A stretch of 36,876 nucleotides of DNA from Alphaproteobacteria bacterium. Lineage in GTDB: Bacteria > Pseudomonadota > Alphaproteobacteria > Rhizobiales > Devosiaceae. Below are positions 17,677-26,061 of this stretch, piece by piece. How positions within the stretch are numbered: position 1 is the first letter of the stretch; every line of letters starts with the position of its first letter. The translations under genes were made by a program, and so were the position numbers. The notes beneath the pieces are model-generated. The model did no database searches. It was not told the DNA's origin and saw nothing but the letters and a program-made list of their open reading frames with translations. Where the stretch lies: positions 1 to 36,876 of the forward strand of contig JAHJQZ010000070.1 of NCBI GenBank assembly GCA_018818925.1, given 5' to 3'.

Positions 17677-20600
17677 GTGACGAGTATGTTTGATGGCCAG
17701 ACCGGTAGCCTCAGGGCCGTACTCGGCCCGACAAATACCGGCAAGACCCATTTCGCCATCGAGCGCATTCTGGCCCATCCCAGCGGGATGATCGGCCTGC
17801 CATTGAGGCTGCTTGCCCGCGAGGTCTACCAGCGCATGGCGGCACAGGTCGGCGCCGACAAGGTGGCGCTCGTCACCGGCGAGGAAAGGCTGGTGCCCCC
17901 GAGGCCCCGCTACTGGGTGGCGACGGTCGAGGCCATGCCGCTCGACTTCGCCGTGGATTGCCTCGCCATCGACGAAATCCAGACCGCCGTGGATTTCGAT
18001 CGCGGGCACGTCTTCACCGACCGTCTTCTTTCGGCCCGTGGCCGCATGGAGACGCTGCTCCTCGGTGCCGCGACCATGGTGCCGATCGTCAGAAAGCTGT
18101 TGCCCGGCGTCGAGATCGTCCACCGGCCGCGCCTTTCGACCCTGACCTGGGCCAGCTCGAAAAAGATCACCCGCCAGCCGGCCCGCACCGCCATCGTCGC
18201 CTTCTCGGCCGCCGAGGTCTATGCCATCGCCGAACTGCTCCGGCGCGAGCGCGGCGGCGCCGCCGTCGTCATGGGAGCGCTCTCCCCGCGCACCCGCAAC
18301 GCCCAGGTCGACCTGTTCGAAAACGGCGATGTCGATTTTCTCGTCGCCACCGACGCCATTGGCATGGGGCTCAATCTCGGGCTCAACCATGTCGCCTTCG
18401 CCTCGGAAACCAAGTTCGACGGCTACCAGACGCGGCCGCTGACCCCGGCCGAGTTCGGCCAGATCGCCGGTCGCGCCGGTCGCCACACCACCAACGGCAC
18501 CTTCGGCACGACCGGCCTTGCCGACGCCTTCGACGCGGAACTGATCGAGCGCATCGAGGGCCACGATTTCGAGCCGGTCAAGATGCTGCAATGGCGCAAC
18601 CCGGACCTCGATTTCGACTCGCTTAAGGACTTGCGCGGCTCGCTCGACCGCGTGCCCGACCGGCCCGGCCTCACCCGCGCCCCGACCGCCATCGACCAGC
18701 GCACCCTCGAGGCGCTGGCGCAAAGCGAACTGAGCGCGTTCGCCGATAGCGCCGAGCGGGTGCGGCTGATGTGGGAATGCTGCCAGATTCCGGACTATCG
18801 CGACATCTCGCCGGCCCAGCACACCCATCTGGTGTCGCGCATTTTCAGGGAACTGTCGCAGCGGGGCAAACTCGACACCGACTGGATTGCCGAGCAGGTG
18901 CGGTTCTGCGACAATACCGAAGGCGACATCGATACGCTATCGCATAGGATAAGGCAGACAAGAACCTGGACATTCGTGGCCAATCGGCGGGCTTGGCTCG
19001 AAGATCCGGTGCTTTGGCGCGAGAGGACACGCTCGATCGAGGACCGGCTTTCGGATGCGTTGCACGAGAAACTGACGCAACGCTTCGTGGATCGGCGCAC
19101 ATCCGTCCTCATCAGGCACTTACGAGACAGACGAATGGTATCACCTGAGATCACTGACAGGGGCGAGATCTCTGTCGAAGGGCACTTGATCGGCACAATC
19201 GAGGGCTTCCGCTTCACGCTCGCGCGCACCGAGGGCGAGGTCGACGCCAAGGGACTGCGCGCCGCCGCGGCCAGTGCCGTCGCGCCGGAAATCCGCAACC
19301 GCGCCGCAAGGCTGGCCAATGCGCCGAACGAAGAGATCATTCTCTCGACCGACGGCTATTTGCGCTGGAAGGGCGAGGTCGTCGCCGAGATCGTCGAAGG
19401 CGACGACATCCTGAGCCCGCGCGTTCTGGTGCTCGCCGATGAGAGCCTGACCGGCGCCGAGCTCGAGCGCGTGCAGGAACGGCTCGGCCTGTGGCTCCGG
19501 CACCTGATCAATACCCAGCTCGACCAGATCGCCACGCTCAAGAACCCGTCCGACCTCGAGGGCACCGCCCGCGGCATCGCCTTCCAGCTCGCCGAGCATC
19601 TCGGCATCCTGCCCCGGCAGGTGGTGGCGGGCGACGTCAAGGGCCTCGACCAGGACGTGCGCGGCAAGATGCGCAAGCTCGGCATCAAGTTCGGCGCCTA
19701 TCATATCTACGTGCCGATGTCGCTGAAGCCGGCGCCGCGCGAACTGGCCTTGATCCTTCATGCCTTGAAGAATGGCGGCGTGCGCCAACCCGGCGTTTCC
19801 GAACTGCCGCCGATCATCCTTTCCGGCCGCACCAGTTTCGAGACCGACCCGGAAGTGGCGCCGCGCCTCTACGAAATCGCCGGGTTCAAACTCGCGGGCA
19901 AGCGCGCCGTGCGCGTCGACATTCTCGAACGGCTGGCCGACCTCATCCGGCCGCTGATCGCGCTCAATCCGGAGACCGCGCAGGGCGAAGTGCCGCCCGG
20001 AGCCGCGCCCGGCAACGGCTTCCGCGTCACGGTCGAGATGACCTCGCTTCTGGGCTGCGCCGGCGAGGACTTCGCCTCGATCCTCAAATCGCTCGGCTAT
20101 CGCCTGCAGCGCGTGGCCCTGCCGCCGGAGCCTGCCGAACCCGGCCCGGAACTGACCGAAGCCGAGGCCGATCAGGCCGGGCTGATGGCGCTCGATGGCG
20201 CAGCGCCGGAAGAGGTCGGCGCCGCCGCTGCCGAACCGTCCGAGGAAAAGACCGACGCGCAAGCCGATCAGGCCGATCTCGCAACGCTCGATGGTGCCGA
20301 CGAGACCGCGATCGCTGCGGCGGTGGCAACCGCTCCGGCCGCGGATGGCGCCATTGCCGCCGAAACGGAAGGCGAATCCGCCGGCACCCTGCCCGCCGAA
20401 CCGCGCTTCGACGAAATCTGGTTTCCCGGCGGCCGCTCCGGCGACCGGCACAAAGGCGACCGCCGCCCGCAGCGCGGCCACGGCGCCGAGCCGGACAGGC
20501 CGGGCGACCAGCAGCAGAGCCGGCCGCCGCGCGCCGAACGGCGCGGTCCGCCGCGCGGCGAGCGCAAGGACGAGTCACGCGCCACGGACGGGCGCAACGG

Positions 20601-20778
20601 CGCCGACAGGCGCGAAGGCGGACGCCGGCCCAAGCCCGAACAGCATGCCGACAAGCGTGCCGACACGCCGCGCCGTCCCGAGGGCAGCCGCGAGCGTCCG
20701 CCACGCGAGGAGCGGCCGATCGATCCGGATTCGCCCTTCGCCGCCCTGGCCGTGCTCAAGGAGCGCCAGAAAAAGTGA
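17677..20778 (+). CDS. SUV3-like DEAD/H superfamily 2 RNA helicase
   Basis: A 1033-residue SF2 helicase resembling mitochondrial SUV3, which acts in RNA turnover with exoribonucleases. Motifs: Walker A GPTNTGKT (17-24), motif II as DEIQ (99-102), a motif V-like ATDAIGMGLNL (about 224-234), and motif VI QIAGRAGR (262-269). The SUV3-type C-terminal region follows (to about 790). The last 200-odd residues are low complexity: Glu/Ala-rich, then Arg/Pro/Gly-rich and basic. The start is GTG 17677 or ATG 17686, neither with a clear ribosome-binding site. Codons at about 420-508 are unlike the rest of the gene. It is followed closely by the S4 gene. The RNA role is inferred from family. Confidence 0.88.
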   Translation: MTSMFDGQTGSLRAVLGPTNTGKTHFAIERILAHPSGMIGLPLRLLAREVYQRMAAQVGADKVALVTGEERLVPPRPRYWVATVEAMPLDFAVDCLAIDEIQTAVDFDRGHVFTDRLLSARGRMETLLLGAATMVPIVRKLLPGVEIVHRPRLSTLTWASSKKITRQPARTAIVAFSAAEVYAIAELLRRERGGAAVVMGALSPRTRNAQVDLFENGDVDFLVATDAIGMGLNLGLNHVAFASETKFDGYQTRPLTPAEFGQIAGRAGRHTTNGTFGTTGLADAFDAELIERIEGHDFEPVKMLQWRNPDLDFDSLKDLRGSLDRVPDRPGLTRAPTAIDQRTLEALAQSELSAFADSAERVRLMWECCQIPDYRDISPAQHTHLVSRIFRELSQRGKLDTDWIAEQVRFCDNTEGDIDTLSHRIRQTRTWTFVANRRAWLEDPVLWRERTRSIEDRLSDALHEKLTQRFVDRRTSVLIRHLRDRRMVSPEITDRGEISVEGHLIGTIEGFRFTLARTEGEVDAKGLRAAAASAVAPEIRNRAARLANAPNEEIILSTDGYLRWKGEVVAEIVEGDDILSPRVLVLADESLTGAELERVQERLGLWLRHLINTQLDQIATLKNPSDLEGTARGIAFQLAEHLGILPRQVVAGDVKGLDQDVRGKMRKLGIKFGAYHIYVPMSLKPAPRELALILHALKNGGVRQPGVSELPPIILSGRTSFETDPEVAPRLYEIAGFKLAGKRAVRVDILERLADLIRPLIALNPETAQGEVPPGAAPGNGFRVTVEMTSLLGCAGEDFASILKSLGYRLQRVALPPEPAEPGPELTEAEADQAGLMALDGAAPEEVGAAAAEPSEEKTDAQADQADLATLDGADETAIAAAVATAPAADGAIAAETEGESAGTLPAEPRFDEIWFPGGRSGDRHKGDRRPQRGHGAEPDRPGDQQQSRPPRAERRGPPRGERKDESRATDGRNGADRREGGRRPKPEQHADKRADTPRRPEGSRERPPREERPIDPDSPFAALAVLKERQKK

Positions 20779-20800
20779 TGGCATGCGGGCCGAAGGCTGC

Positions 20801-21160
20801 ATGAACGAGACCGGCGCCCGGCAGCGACTCGACAAGTGGCTGTGGTTCGCCCGCATTCTCAAGTCGCGGACGCTGGCGCAGAAATTCATCGCCACCGGCG
20901 CCGTGCGCGTCGACAAGGCGCGCGTCACCAGTCCCGATTGCCGCGTCGGCCCCGGCACGGTGCTGACCTTCGCCCTCAACCAGCGCATCCGCGTGCTGCG
21001 CGTCCTCGATCCAGGCGTGCGGCGCGGACCGGCCAGCGAGGCGCGGGCGCTCTACGAAGACCTGTCGCCCGAACCGCCGCCGAAGCCGGAAACCCTTGGC
21101 GAACCCGTCCCCGGCACCCGCCCGCGCGGCAGCCGCGAAGTGGCGCGCCGACGGCTCTGA
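20801..21160 (+). CDS. S4-domain RNA-binding protein (Hsp15-like)
   Basis: A 119-residue protein with an N-terminal S4 domain (about 7-70): [20 protein letters not shown], then [21 protein letters not shown]. Bacterial relatives such as Hsp15 bind stalled 50S subunits carrying peptidyl-tRNA. The C-terminal 45 residues are Pro/Arg-rich and basic. The start is ATG 20801, with GAAGG five bases upstream; ATG 20783 would add six residues. It begins 22 bases after the helicase stop, so they are likely one transcript; both products handle RNA. The longer open frame upstream is helicase shadow. Confidence 0.85.
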   Translation: MNETGARQRLDKWLWFARILKSRTLAQKFIATGAVRVDKARVTSPDCRVGPGTVLTFALNQRIRVLRVLDPGVRRGPASEARALYEDLSPEPPPKPETLGEPVPGTRPRGSREVARRRL

Positions 21161-21372
21161 ACCGCAGCCGCGCCCGCCTTTCCGGCAGGCTGTCGGCCCG
21201 GCTGGAATGGTTTTCTAGCCTGCGGCGCCGAGGCGGTCTGGGCTTGCTTTCCCCTCGCTTGCAACCCGGCCGAAAAGCGTTTAGCAACCTCAACCGGATG
21301 CGCGGGCGGTACATGCCCGACATCGACCTCACCGGCCCCCCGCACACGCGCAAATCAGGGATCCCGCCGCCA

Positions 21373-21711
21373 ATGACCTATATCGTCACCGACAATTGCA
21401 TCAAATGCAAATATATGGACTGCGTCGAGGTCTGTCCGGTCGACTGTTTCTACGAAGGCGAGAACATGCTCGTCATCCATCCCGACGAGTGCATCGACTG
21501 CGGCGTGTGCGAACCCGAGTGCCCGGCCGAGGCGATCAAGCCGGACACCGAAAGCGGGCTTGAATCCTGGCTCGTGCTCAATGCCAAATACGCCGCCATC
21601 TGGCCCAACATCACCGAGAAGCGCGATGCGCCAGCCGATGCCGAGAAATTCGACGGCGAGACCGGTAAGCTCGAAAAGTATTTTTCCGAGGAACCCGGCG
21701 AAGGCGACTGA
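21373..21711 (+). CDS. fdxA: 7Fe ferredoxin FdxA
   Basis: A 112-residue ferredoxin with one [3Fe-4S] and one [4Fe-4S] cluster. The cysteine pattern is clear: [18 protein letters not shown], then [16 protein letters not shown]. The C-terminal extension (about 65-112) is typical of the FdxA/Azotobacter FdI-like group. It serves as a low-potential electron carrier in the cytoplasm. The start is ATG 21373 ([12 protein letters not shown]); the open frame continues upstream through the intergenic region and the S4 gene without family character. A 212-base gap precedes it; no confident promoter was seen. Confidence 0.95.
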   Translation: MTYIVTDNCIKCKYMDCVEVCPVDCFYEGENMLVIHPDECIDCGVCEPECPAEAIKPDTESGLESWLVLNAKYAAIWPNITEKRDAPADAEKFDGETGKLEKYFSEEPGEGD

Positions 21712-21815
21712 GCTTTTGCCCGGTGCCGGTGGCCGCGCGGTCGATGCGACGGCAAATCAGGTTGACAAGGCCGCAGGTTGACACCGGCGGTGGTTAACAC
21801 TTTGAGTCGCAAGTT

Positions 21816-21844
21816 TTGATTCTTGCGAAATTTCGTGCTAATGT
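21816..21844 (+). promoter_or_regulatory. predicted carD promoter
   Basis: TTGATT (21816-21821) and TAATGT (21839-21844) are separated by 17 bases, about 210 bases upstream of carD in a locally AT-rich patch. Two TTGACA hexamers slightly upstream (21762-21767 and 21778-21783) lack a good -10. The resulting leader would be about 200 bases long and contains a perfect 8-bp hairpin (22006-22027) just before the ribosome-binding site AGGAG. Confidence 0.45.
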
Positions 21845-22053
21845 CTTCGGATATTCGTCAGCCACCCTTGTGAAACTGGAGTGCCAGAACGGCACGCGGT
21901 TCAATCGCCAAAAGACCAAGAGAAGCCTAGGCCGGCCCCATACCGTCCGGCACAGGGGAGGTTTGACTGCCGCGGCGTCCCGCAATGGGCGCGGCGGCGA
22001 AGTAGGACGGCCGCCGAGACGGCCGTCGCGGCGTCAACAGGAGTAAAGCCAAT

Positions 22054-22629
22054 ATGGCAACGAAAAAACCGCAGCAACGTGTCGGTTTCAAGACAGGCGA
22101 GTACATTGTTTATCCGGCCCACGGCGTCGGACAGATCGTTTCCATCGAGGATCAGGAAGTTGCCGGCCTGACGCTCGAACTGTTCGTGATCAATTTCGAA
22201 CAGGACAAGCTGACGCTTCGCGTTCCCGTCGCCAAGATCAAGTCCGTCGGCATGCGCAAGCTGGCCGAGGACGATCAGGTAAGCAAGGCCCTCGACACGG
22301 TTACCGGCAGGGCGCGCATCAAGCGCACCATGTGGTCGCGCCGCGCCCAGGAATATGAAGCCAAGATCAATTCGGGCGACCTCAACGCCATCTCCGAAGT
22401 CGTGCGCGACCTCTACCGCTCCGACGACCAGCCCGAGCAGTCCTATTCCGAACGTCAGCTGTTCGAGCAGGCCATGGACCGCATGTCGCGCGAGATCGCC
22501 GCGGTCAACAGGCTGACCCTGACCGAGGCCGTGCAGCTGATCGAAAAGAACCTTGCCAAGAGCCCGCGCCGCGGCGCCAAGACCGAAGCGGTCGAGAGCG
22601 AGGAAGACGACGAGGAAGCCGCGGCGTAA
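22054..22629 (+). CDS. carD: CarD family transcriptional regulator
   Basis: A 191-residue CarD/CdnL-type protein. Such proteins bind the RNA polymerase beta subunit through an N-terminal RID/Tudor-like domain and stabilise open complexes. The N-terminal domain (about 8-70) shows FKTGEYIVYPAHGVGQIVSI and the following ELFVINFEQDKLTLRVPV. The C-terminal helical DNA-contacting domain (about 75-165) includes RIKRTMWSRRAQEYEAKINS. The tail is strongly acidic (EDDEEAAA). AGGAG sits 10 bases before ATG 22054. The gene has its own long leader and an intrinsic terminator, so is likely monocistronic. Confidence 0.93.
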   Translation: MATKKPQQRVGFKTGEYIVYPAHGVGQIVSIEDQEVAGLTLELFVINFEQDKLTLRVPVAKIKSVGMRKLAEDDQVSKALDTVTGRARIKRTMWSRRAQEYEAKINSGDLNAISEVVRDLYRSDDQPEQSYSERQLFEQAMDRMSREIAAVNRLTLTEAVQLIEKNLAKSPRRGAKTEAVESEEDDEEAAA

Positions 22630-22656
22630 GGCACGGGTTCATTTGTCGACGGAGCG

Positions 22657-22685
22657 AAAAGGCCGGCGTTTCGCCGGCCATTTTC
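22657..22685 (+). terminator. intrinsic terminator after carD
   Basis: A perfect 8-bp GC stem GGCCGGCG / CGCCGGCC with a TTT loop (22661-22679) is followed by ATTTT and preceded by AAAA. It would work in both directions, serving carD on the plus strand and the convergent metalloprotease gene on the minus strand. Confidence 0.85.
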
Positions 22686-22727
22686 GTGAGCGCCGGATGC
22701 GGAGTGAGCGGCGTGACCGGCCCCTCG

Positions 22728-24206
22728 CTATTCCACGGCAATGATCTTGTAATTCTCGCCCGGCGCGATCGGGTCGTTGTCGAACAGCGAATTGAGTACG
22801 AGGAAAAGCTCGCTCCCGTTGGCGACGCCCGTCATGCGGTCGGAAAGGCTGCGTGTCGTGTCGCCAGGCCTTGCGGTTGCGATGCGCACCACGGTCCGCC
22901 TGATCTTGCGCGTGTCCTCGGCCTGCGCTTCGCGGAAGCTTGCCACCACCTGCTCGGCCCTCTTGGCGAAGGCGTCGTCGCCGGTGCGCGAGGCGAATAT
23001 GTAGCGGTAGACGTCGCCCTTGAACCTGAGGGCGGTGACGCGGAAATGCCACTGGCCGGCAAAGGCAGTGCCTGAGGCCATGTCGACGCCGTTATGGTTT
23101 TCCGAGCGGACGCTCGCCGCGTCGAGCCCGGCGATCCAGCCCGATTTGAGATAGTCGGGCAGCGCCATGGATTCGGGCACCTCGGCGCTGTCGAACCTGA
23201 CCGCCTCGCCGTCGCCCGCGAGGCCCACCACCGCCGCGAGGGAGTTCTGCAGGCTGTAGCCCTTGGGTACGGTGAAGGTGAAGCCGAGCGCCGGGTGGAT
23301 GAACTGCTGGCCGACAACGGCGCCCTGGTTGGGACTGTCGCCGAAGGCCAGCCCGTCGATGGCCTTGAAATAGCCGCCGCGATCGGTCCGCGCCGCGGCG
23401 ACCAGCGGCGCGAAGGCCATCGCCTCGTTCAGCACCTTTTCGATGCGGTCCGGCGTCGATGGGTGACTGGCGAGAAAGTCGTCACCCTGGCTTTCGGCGG
23501 CGGCGGCCATGGCGGCGAACCGTCCCATCGACGACAGGAAGCGGGCGGCCGCGTTCGGATCGTAGCCGGCCCGGGCGGCAACGCGCACGCCCTCCTTGTC
23601 GGCGGAAATCTCCTGGGCCTGGCTGAACGCGGCCAGCGACAGGCGCGAGCGCGCCGCCGACTGGTCGGTCTCGAGGTCGCCGCCGAGAACGCCGGTGATC
23701 ACCCGGTCGACGATTTCGCTGGTGCGGGCTCGGCTGGAGCGCGCCCGCGCATGCTTGAGCGTCACATGGGCGATTTCGTGCGCGACGACGGCGGCGATCT
23801 CGCTTTCGTCATTGGCGAGGGCCAAAAGGCCGCGCGTCACGTAGATGAAGCCGCCGGGCAGGGCGAAGGCGTTGACGTCCGCCGTATCGAGAATGGTGAC
23901 GGTATAGGGCGTGTTCGGCTGGTCCGCCGCCGCCAGCAGCTTGCCGGTGATGCGGGCCAGCATGATTTCCGCCGCTTCGTCCTGGTAGACCCCGCCATAG
24001 GCGACGAGGATGCGCGGATGCTCGCGGCGCCCGACCACGACGTCGTCTGGGTCGGTGCCGGCCGGCACCGCCGGCGCGGCGTTGGTCTCGCCGGTGCGAT
24101 TCACCGCAATGTCGGAGCCCGAAAGCAGGCTCGAACAGGCGGCAAGGCCGGTGACGATCGCCACGGCCAGAAGTCTCGGCAAGAGCAGGCGCGGCTTAAC
24201 GATCAT
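22728..24206 (-). CDS. M48 family metalloprotease lipoprotein (BepA/YfgC-like)
   Basis: A 492-residue zinc protease predicted to be anchored in the envelope. Signal with lipobox LAAC (Cys24). The M48 domain (about 60-260) has the zinc motif HEIAH (143-147) and the third-ligand region QEISADKEG (Glu199). BepA-like proteins handle quality control of outer-membrane proteins and LPS transport components. Instead of an obvious TPR domain, the C-terminal half (about 300-492) is a beta-rich module ending with RTVVRIATARPGDT and a LysM-like NGSELFLVLN segment, a rhizobial arrangement. The start codon overlaps the upstream gene stop by 4 bases (ATGA), so the two are coupled. Confidence 0.87.
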   Translation of the reverse strand: MIVKPRLLLPRLLAVAIVTGLAACSSLLSGSDIAVNRTGETNAAPAVPAGTDPDDVVVGRREHPRILVAYGGVYQDEAAEIMLARITGKLLAAADQPNTPYTVTILDTADVNAFALPGGFIYVTRGLLALANDESEIAAVVAHEIAHVTLKHARARSSRARTSEIVDRVITGVLGGDLETDQSAARSRLSLAAFSQAQEISADKEGVRVAARAGYDPNAAARFLSSMGRFAAMAAAAESQGDDFLASHPSTPDRIEKVLNEAMAFAPLVAAARTDRGGYFKAIDGLAFGDSPNQGAVVGQQFIHPALGFTFTVPKGYSLQNSLAAVVGLAGDGEAVRFDSAEVPESMALPDYLKSGWIAGLDAASVRSENHNGVDMASGTAFAGQWHFRVTALRFKGDVYRYIFASRTGDDAFAKRAEQVVASFREAQAEDTRKIRRTVVRIATARPGDTTRSLSDRMTGVANGSELFLVLNSLFDNDPIAPGENYKIIAVE

Positions 24207-24988
24207 GGCTGGGCCAGAACCTCGATCTGTTCGGGATGGGTGACGGCGATCCGCGGCCCGTCATTCGCCTCGATCCAGCCGCGCACGCGTATGAGCGCGC
24301 CTTCGAGCGTCATGGGATCGAAACCGGCCGCCGCGAACAGCTTCAGCGCCGCCTTGTCGATGGTCACCGTCGTGTCTTCCTTCCAGTAACGCCCGAAATT
24401 GAGATAGACCGATGCGCCGACACGGTCTGCCAGCAGCACGCGCCCCTCGACCAGCTCATAATAGCCGGCGCGACCAAGAATGTCCGCCGGCCGGGCGGCA
24501 TCGCGGATGGCATAGAACGGATAGGCCCAGAGTCCGCGTTTTTCGGCCCGTGCCGCCGCTTCCGCCCTGAGAAGCGCTCCGGCGCAAAGGCGATTGTCGG
24601 CGAACGAATAGGCCCGCGCCATGCCGGCGGCGACCATCGCCTGCTGCAGCCAGGTGCCGTCGTCGAGATAGGCCTGCCCGATCAGCCGCCCGTGGCGGTC
24701 GCGCGCGGCCGTGCCTGCGCCGAGCGCAATGCTTCTTCCCGCTGCCAGACGATCGAGCGCGGCTTTTGCATCTTCGGCCAGCGGCCAGTTCATGCTAGCA
24801 TTTTCGCCGGAAAAGAGCTTTGGAGCCTGGATGCCGCTCAAACGCACCTTCTCGCCGCTCGACAGGATCAGGGTGGCGCCGTCGGGCACCCCGACCACGT
24901 TGGCCTCAAGCATGTCACCCATCGTTTCGCAGGCCGCCGCTCCCGGTCCGCAGGTCAATACCGCCACGAGCGCCAGCACAGCGCGCAT
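24203..24988 (-). CDS. exported thermonuclease-like (SNase-fold) protein
   Basis: A 261-residue protein with a signal peptide (MRAVLALVAVLTCGPGAAAC). The mature part has the staphylococcal nuclease fold pattern: VVGVPDGATLIL, VRLSGIQAP (Arg equivalent to Arg35), WPLAEDAK (possible Glu43 equivalent), and DRHGRLIGQAYL (possible Arg87 equivalent), then LVAAGMARAY-like helix. So the catalytic triad seems to be retained, although whether it cuts nucleic acid is untested. A C-terminal extra domain (about 170-261) is beta-rich and ends at the ATGA overlap with the M48 protease. The pair is divergent from the EEP gene with a 115-base gap in which I see no clear promoter. Confidence 0.8.
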   Translation of the reverse strand: MRAVLALVAVLTCGPGAAACETMGDMLEANVVGVPDGATLILSSGEKVRLSGIQAPKLFSGENASMNWPLAEDAKAALDRLAAGRSIALGAGTAARDRHGRLIGQAYLDDGTWLQQAMVAAGMARAYSFADNRLCAGALLRAEAAARAEKRGLWAYPFYAIRDAARPADILGRAGYYELVEGRVLLADRVGASVYLNFGRYWKEDTTVTIDKAALKLFAAAGFDPMTLEGALIRVRGWIEANDGPRIAVTHPEQIEVLAQP

Positions 24989-25103
24989 TCCAATGACCTT
25001 CTAGCAAATCCACATTCGCCCGTCGCCTGCCGCTTTCAACACGCAATTGCGGCCAAATTTCTTCCCAGGCATTTCAGAACCCTTGTCCGGAACCGCAAGT
25101 CCC

Positions 25104-26051
25104 ATGAACAGCAAGCTCCTGTCCGAGTTCGCGGGCGCCCTCACCCTCGTCTTCCTCATACCGGCCGGGCTGATGCTGGCGTCATTCGCTCCGCAGGACA
25201 ACGCCCTTGTCGTCATTCTCGGCAGCCTGAGGCTGCATCTTTGTGCCATCATCTTCGGCCTCGGCCTTGTCCTCCTGCTTGTCGGCCGCCTCGCGCGGGC
25301 GCTTGTCGGCTTCGGCATCGTGTTGGCGGTCGCCGTCCACACCGCGCTGGCGCTGGCACCCTCGCTCACGCCTCCGGCGCCTGCCGATGCCAGAACGGTC
25401 ACGGTGATGAGCTTCAACATCCTTGCCGAGAACACACAGAACGGCGACGCTATCGCCGATTTCATCCTGTCGGCCGGCCCGGACATCGTCTTTGTCCAGG
25501 AAGCGCGGCCGCTGCGCCGCTTGCTGGACCGGCTGGCAACGGTCTATCCCTACCGCATCGGCTGCGACGCCGGCCGGTCCTGCGATTCGATGCTCTTGTC
25601 GCGCCATAGGCTCGCCGGTGCCGAATTCTACATGTCCGACACACGCGCCGCGCGTCGCCTATACACCACCAGCGTCACCATTGACGGCCAGCGCATCGCT
25701 CTTGCCGGCATACACCTGACCAAGGCTGAATACGGCAATTCCCAGGCCGCGGAATACCGCATTGCCGCCGAACAGATCGCCGCCCTGACCGATCCGGTGA
25801 TCGTCGCCGGCGACTTCAACACCGCCCCCTGGGCGCCGCGCTTCATCGATTTTCTCGCGGCGACCGGTCTCGGGCGCGCCCTGATCGAGCCGGCGACCTG
25901 GCCGGGGGACAGCGGCCTGCTCGACGCCCTGGGCCTGCCCATCGACCATATCCTGGTGCGCGGCGGCGCCATCGAAAGCCTTGAAAACCTGCCGTCGAGC
26001 TTCGGTTCGAACCATCGCGGCCTGATCGCGCGGATCGCGGTGCCGCAATAA
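25104..26051 (+). CDS. membrane-anchored endonuclease/exonuclease/phosphatase (EEP) family protein
   Basis: A 315-residue protein from ATG 25104. The N-terminal 90 residues hold about three hydrophobic segments. The EEP domain follows (about 95-315), probably on the periplasmic side, with the full active-site set: MSFNILAEN (Asn), FVQEARP (Glu, metal), LAGIHLT (His), AGDFNTAP (Asp/Asn), IDHILV (Asp-His), and SNHRG near the end (catalytic His). This resembles the YafD-like group. The substrate could be nucleic acid, a phospholipid or a phosphorylated metabolite. The longer open frame from 25047 is rejected because it lacks a membrane-type start. It converges on phnE2 with only 10 bases between stops. 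Confidence 0.82.
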   Translation: MNSKLLSEFAGALTLVFLIPAGLMLASFAPQDNALVVILGSLRLHLCAIIFGLGLVLLLVGRLARALVGFGIVLAVAVHTALALAPSLTPPAPADARTVTVMSFNILAENTQNGDAIADFILSAGPDIVFVQEARPLRRLLDRLATVYPYRIGCDAGRSCDSMLLSRHRLAGAEFYMSDTRAARRLYTTSVTIDGQRIALAGIHLTKAEYGNSQAAEYRIAAEQIAALTDPVIVAGDFNTAPWAPRFIDFLAATGLGRALIEPATWPGDSGLLDALGLPIDHILVRGGAIESLENLPSSFGSNHRGLIARIAVPQ

Positions 26052-26061
26052 TGGTGCCGGC

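Noticed and set aside
21762-21783. Two TTGACA hexamers 16 bases apart upstream of carD as the promoter
   Set aside because: Neither has a reasonable -10 at 16-18 bases; the TTGATT-N17-TAATGT pair just downstream is better.
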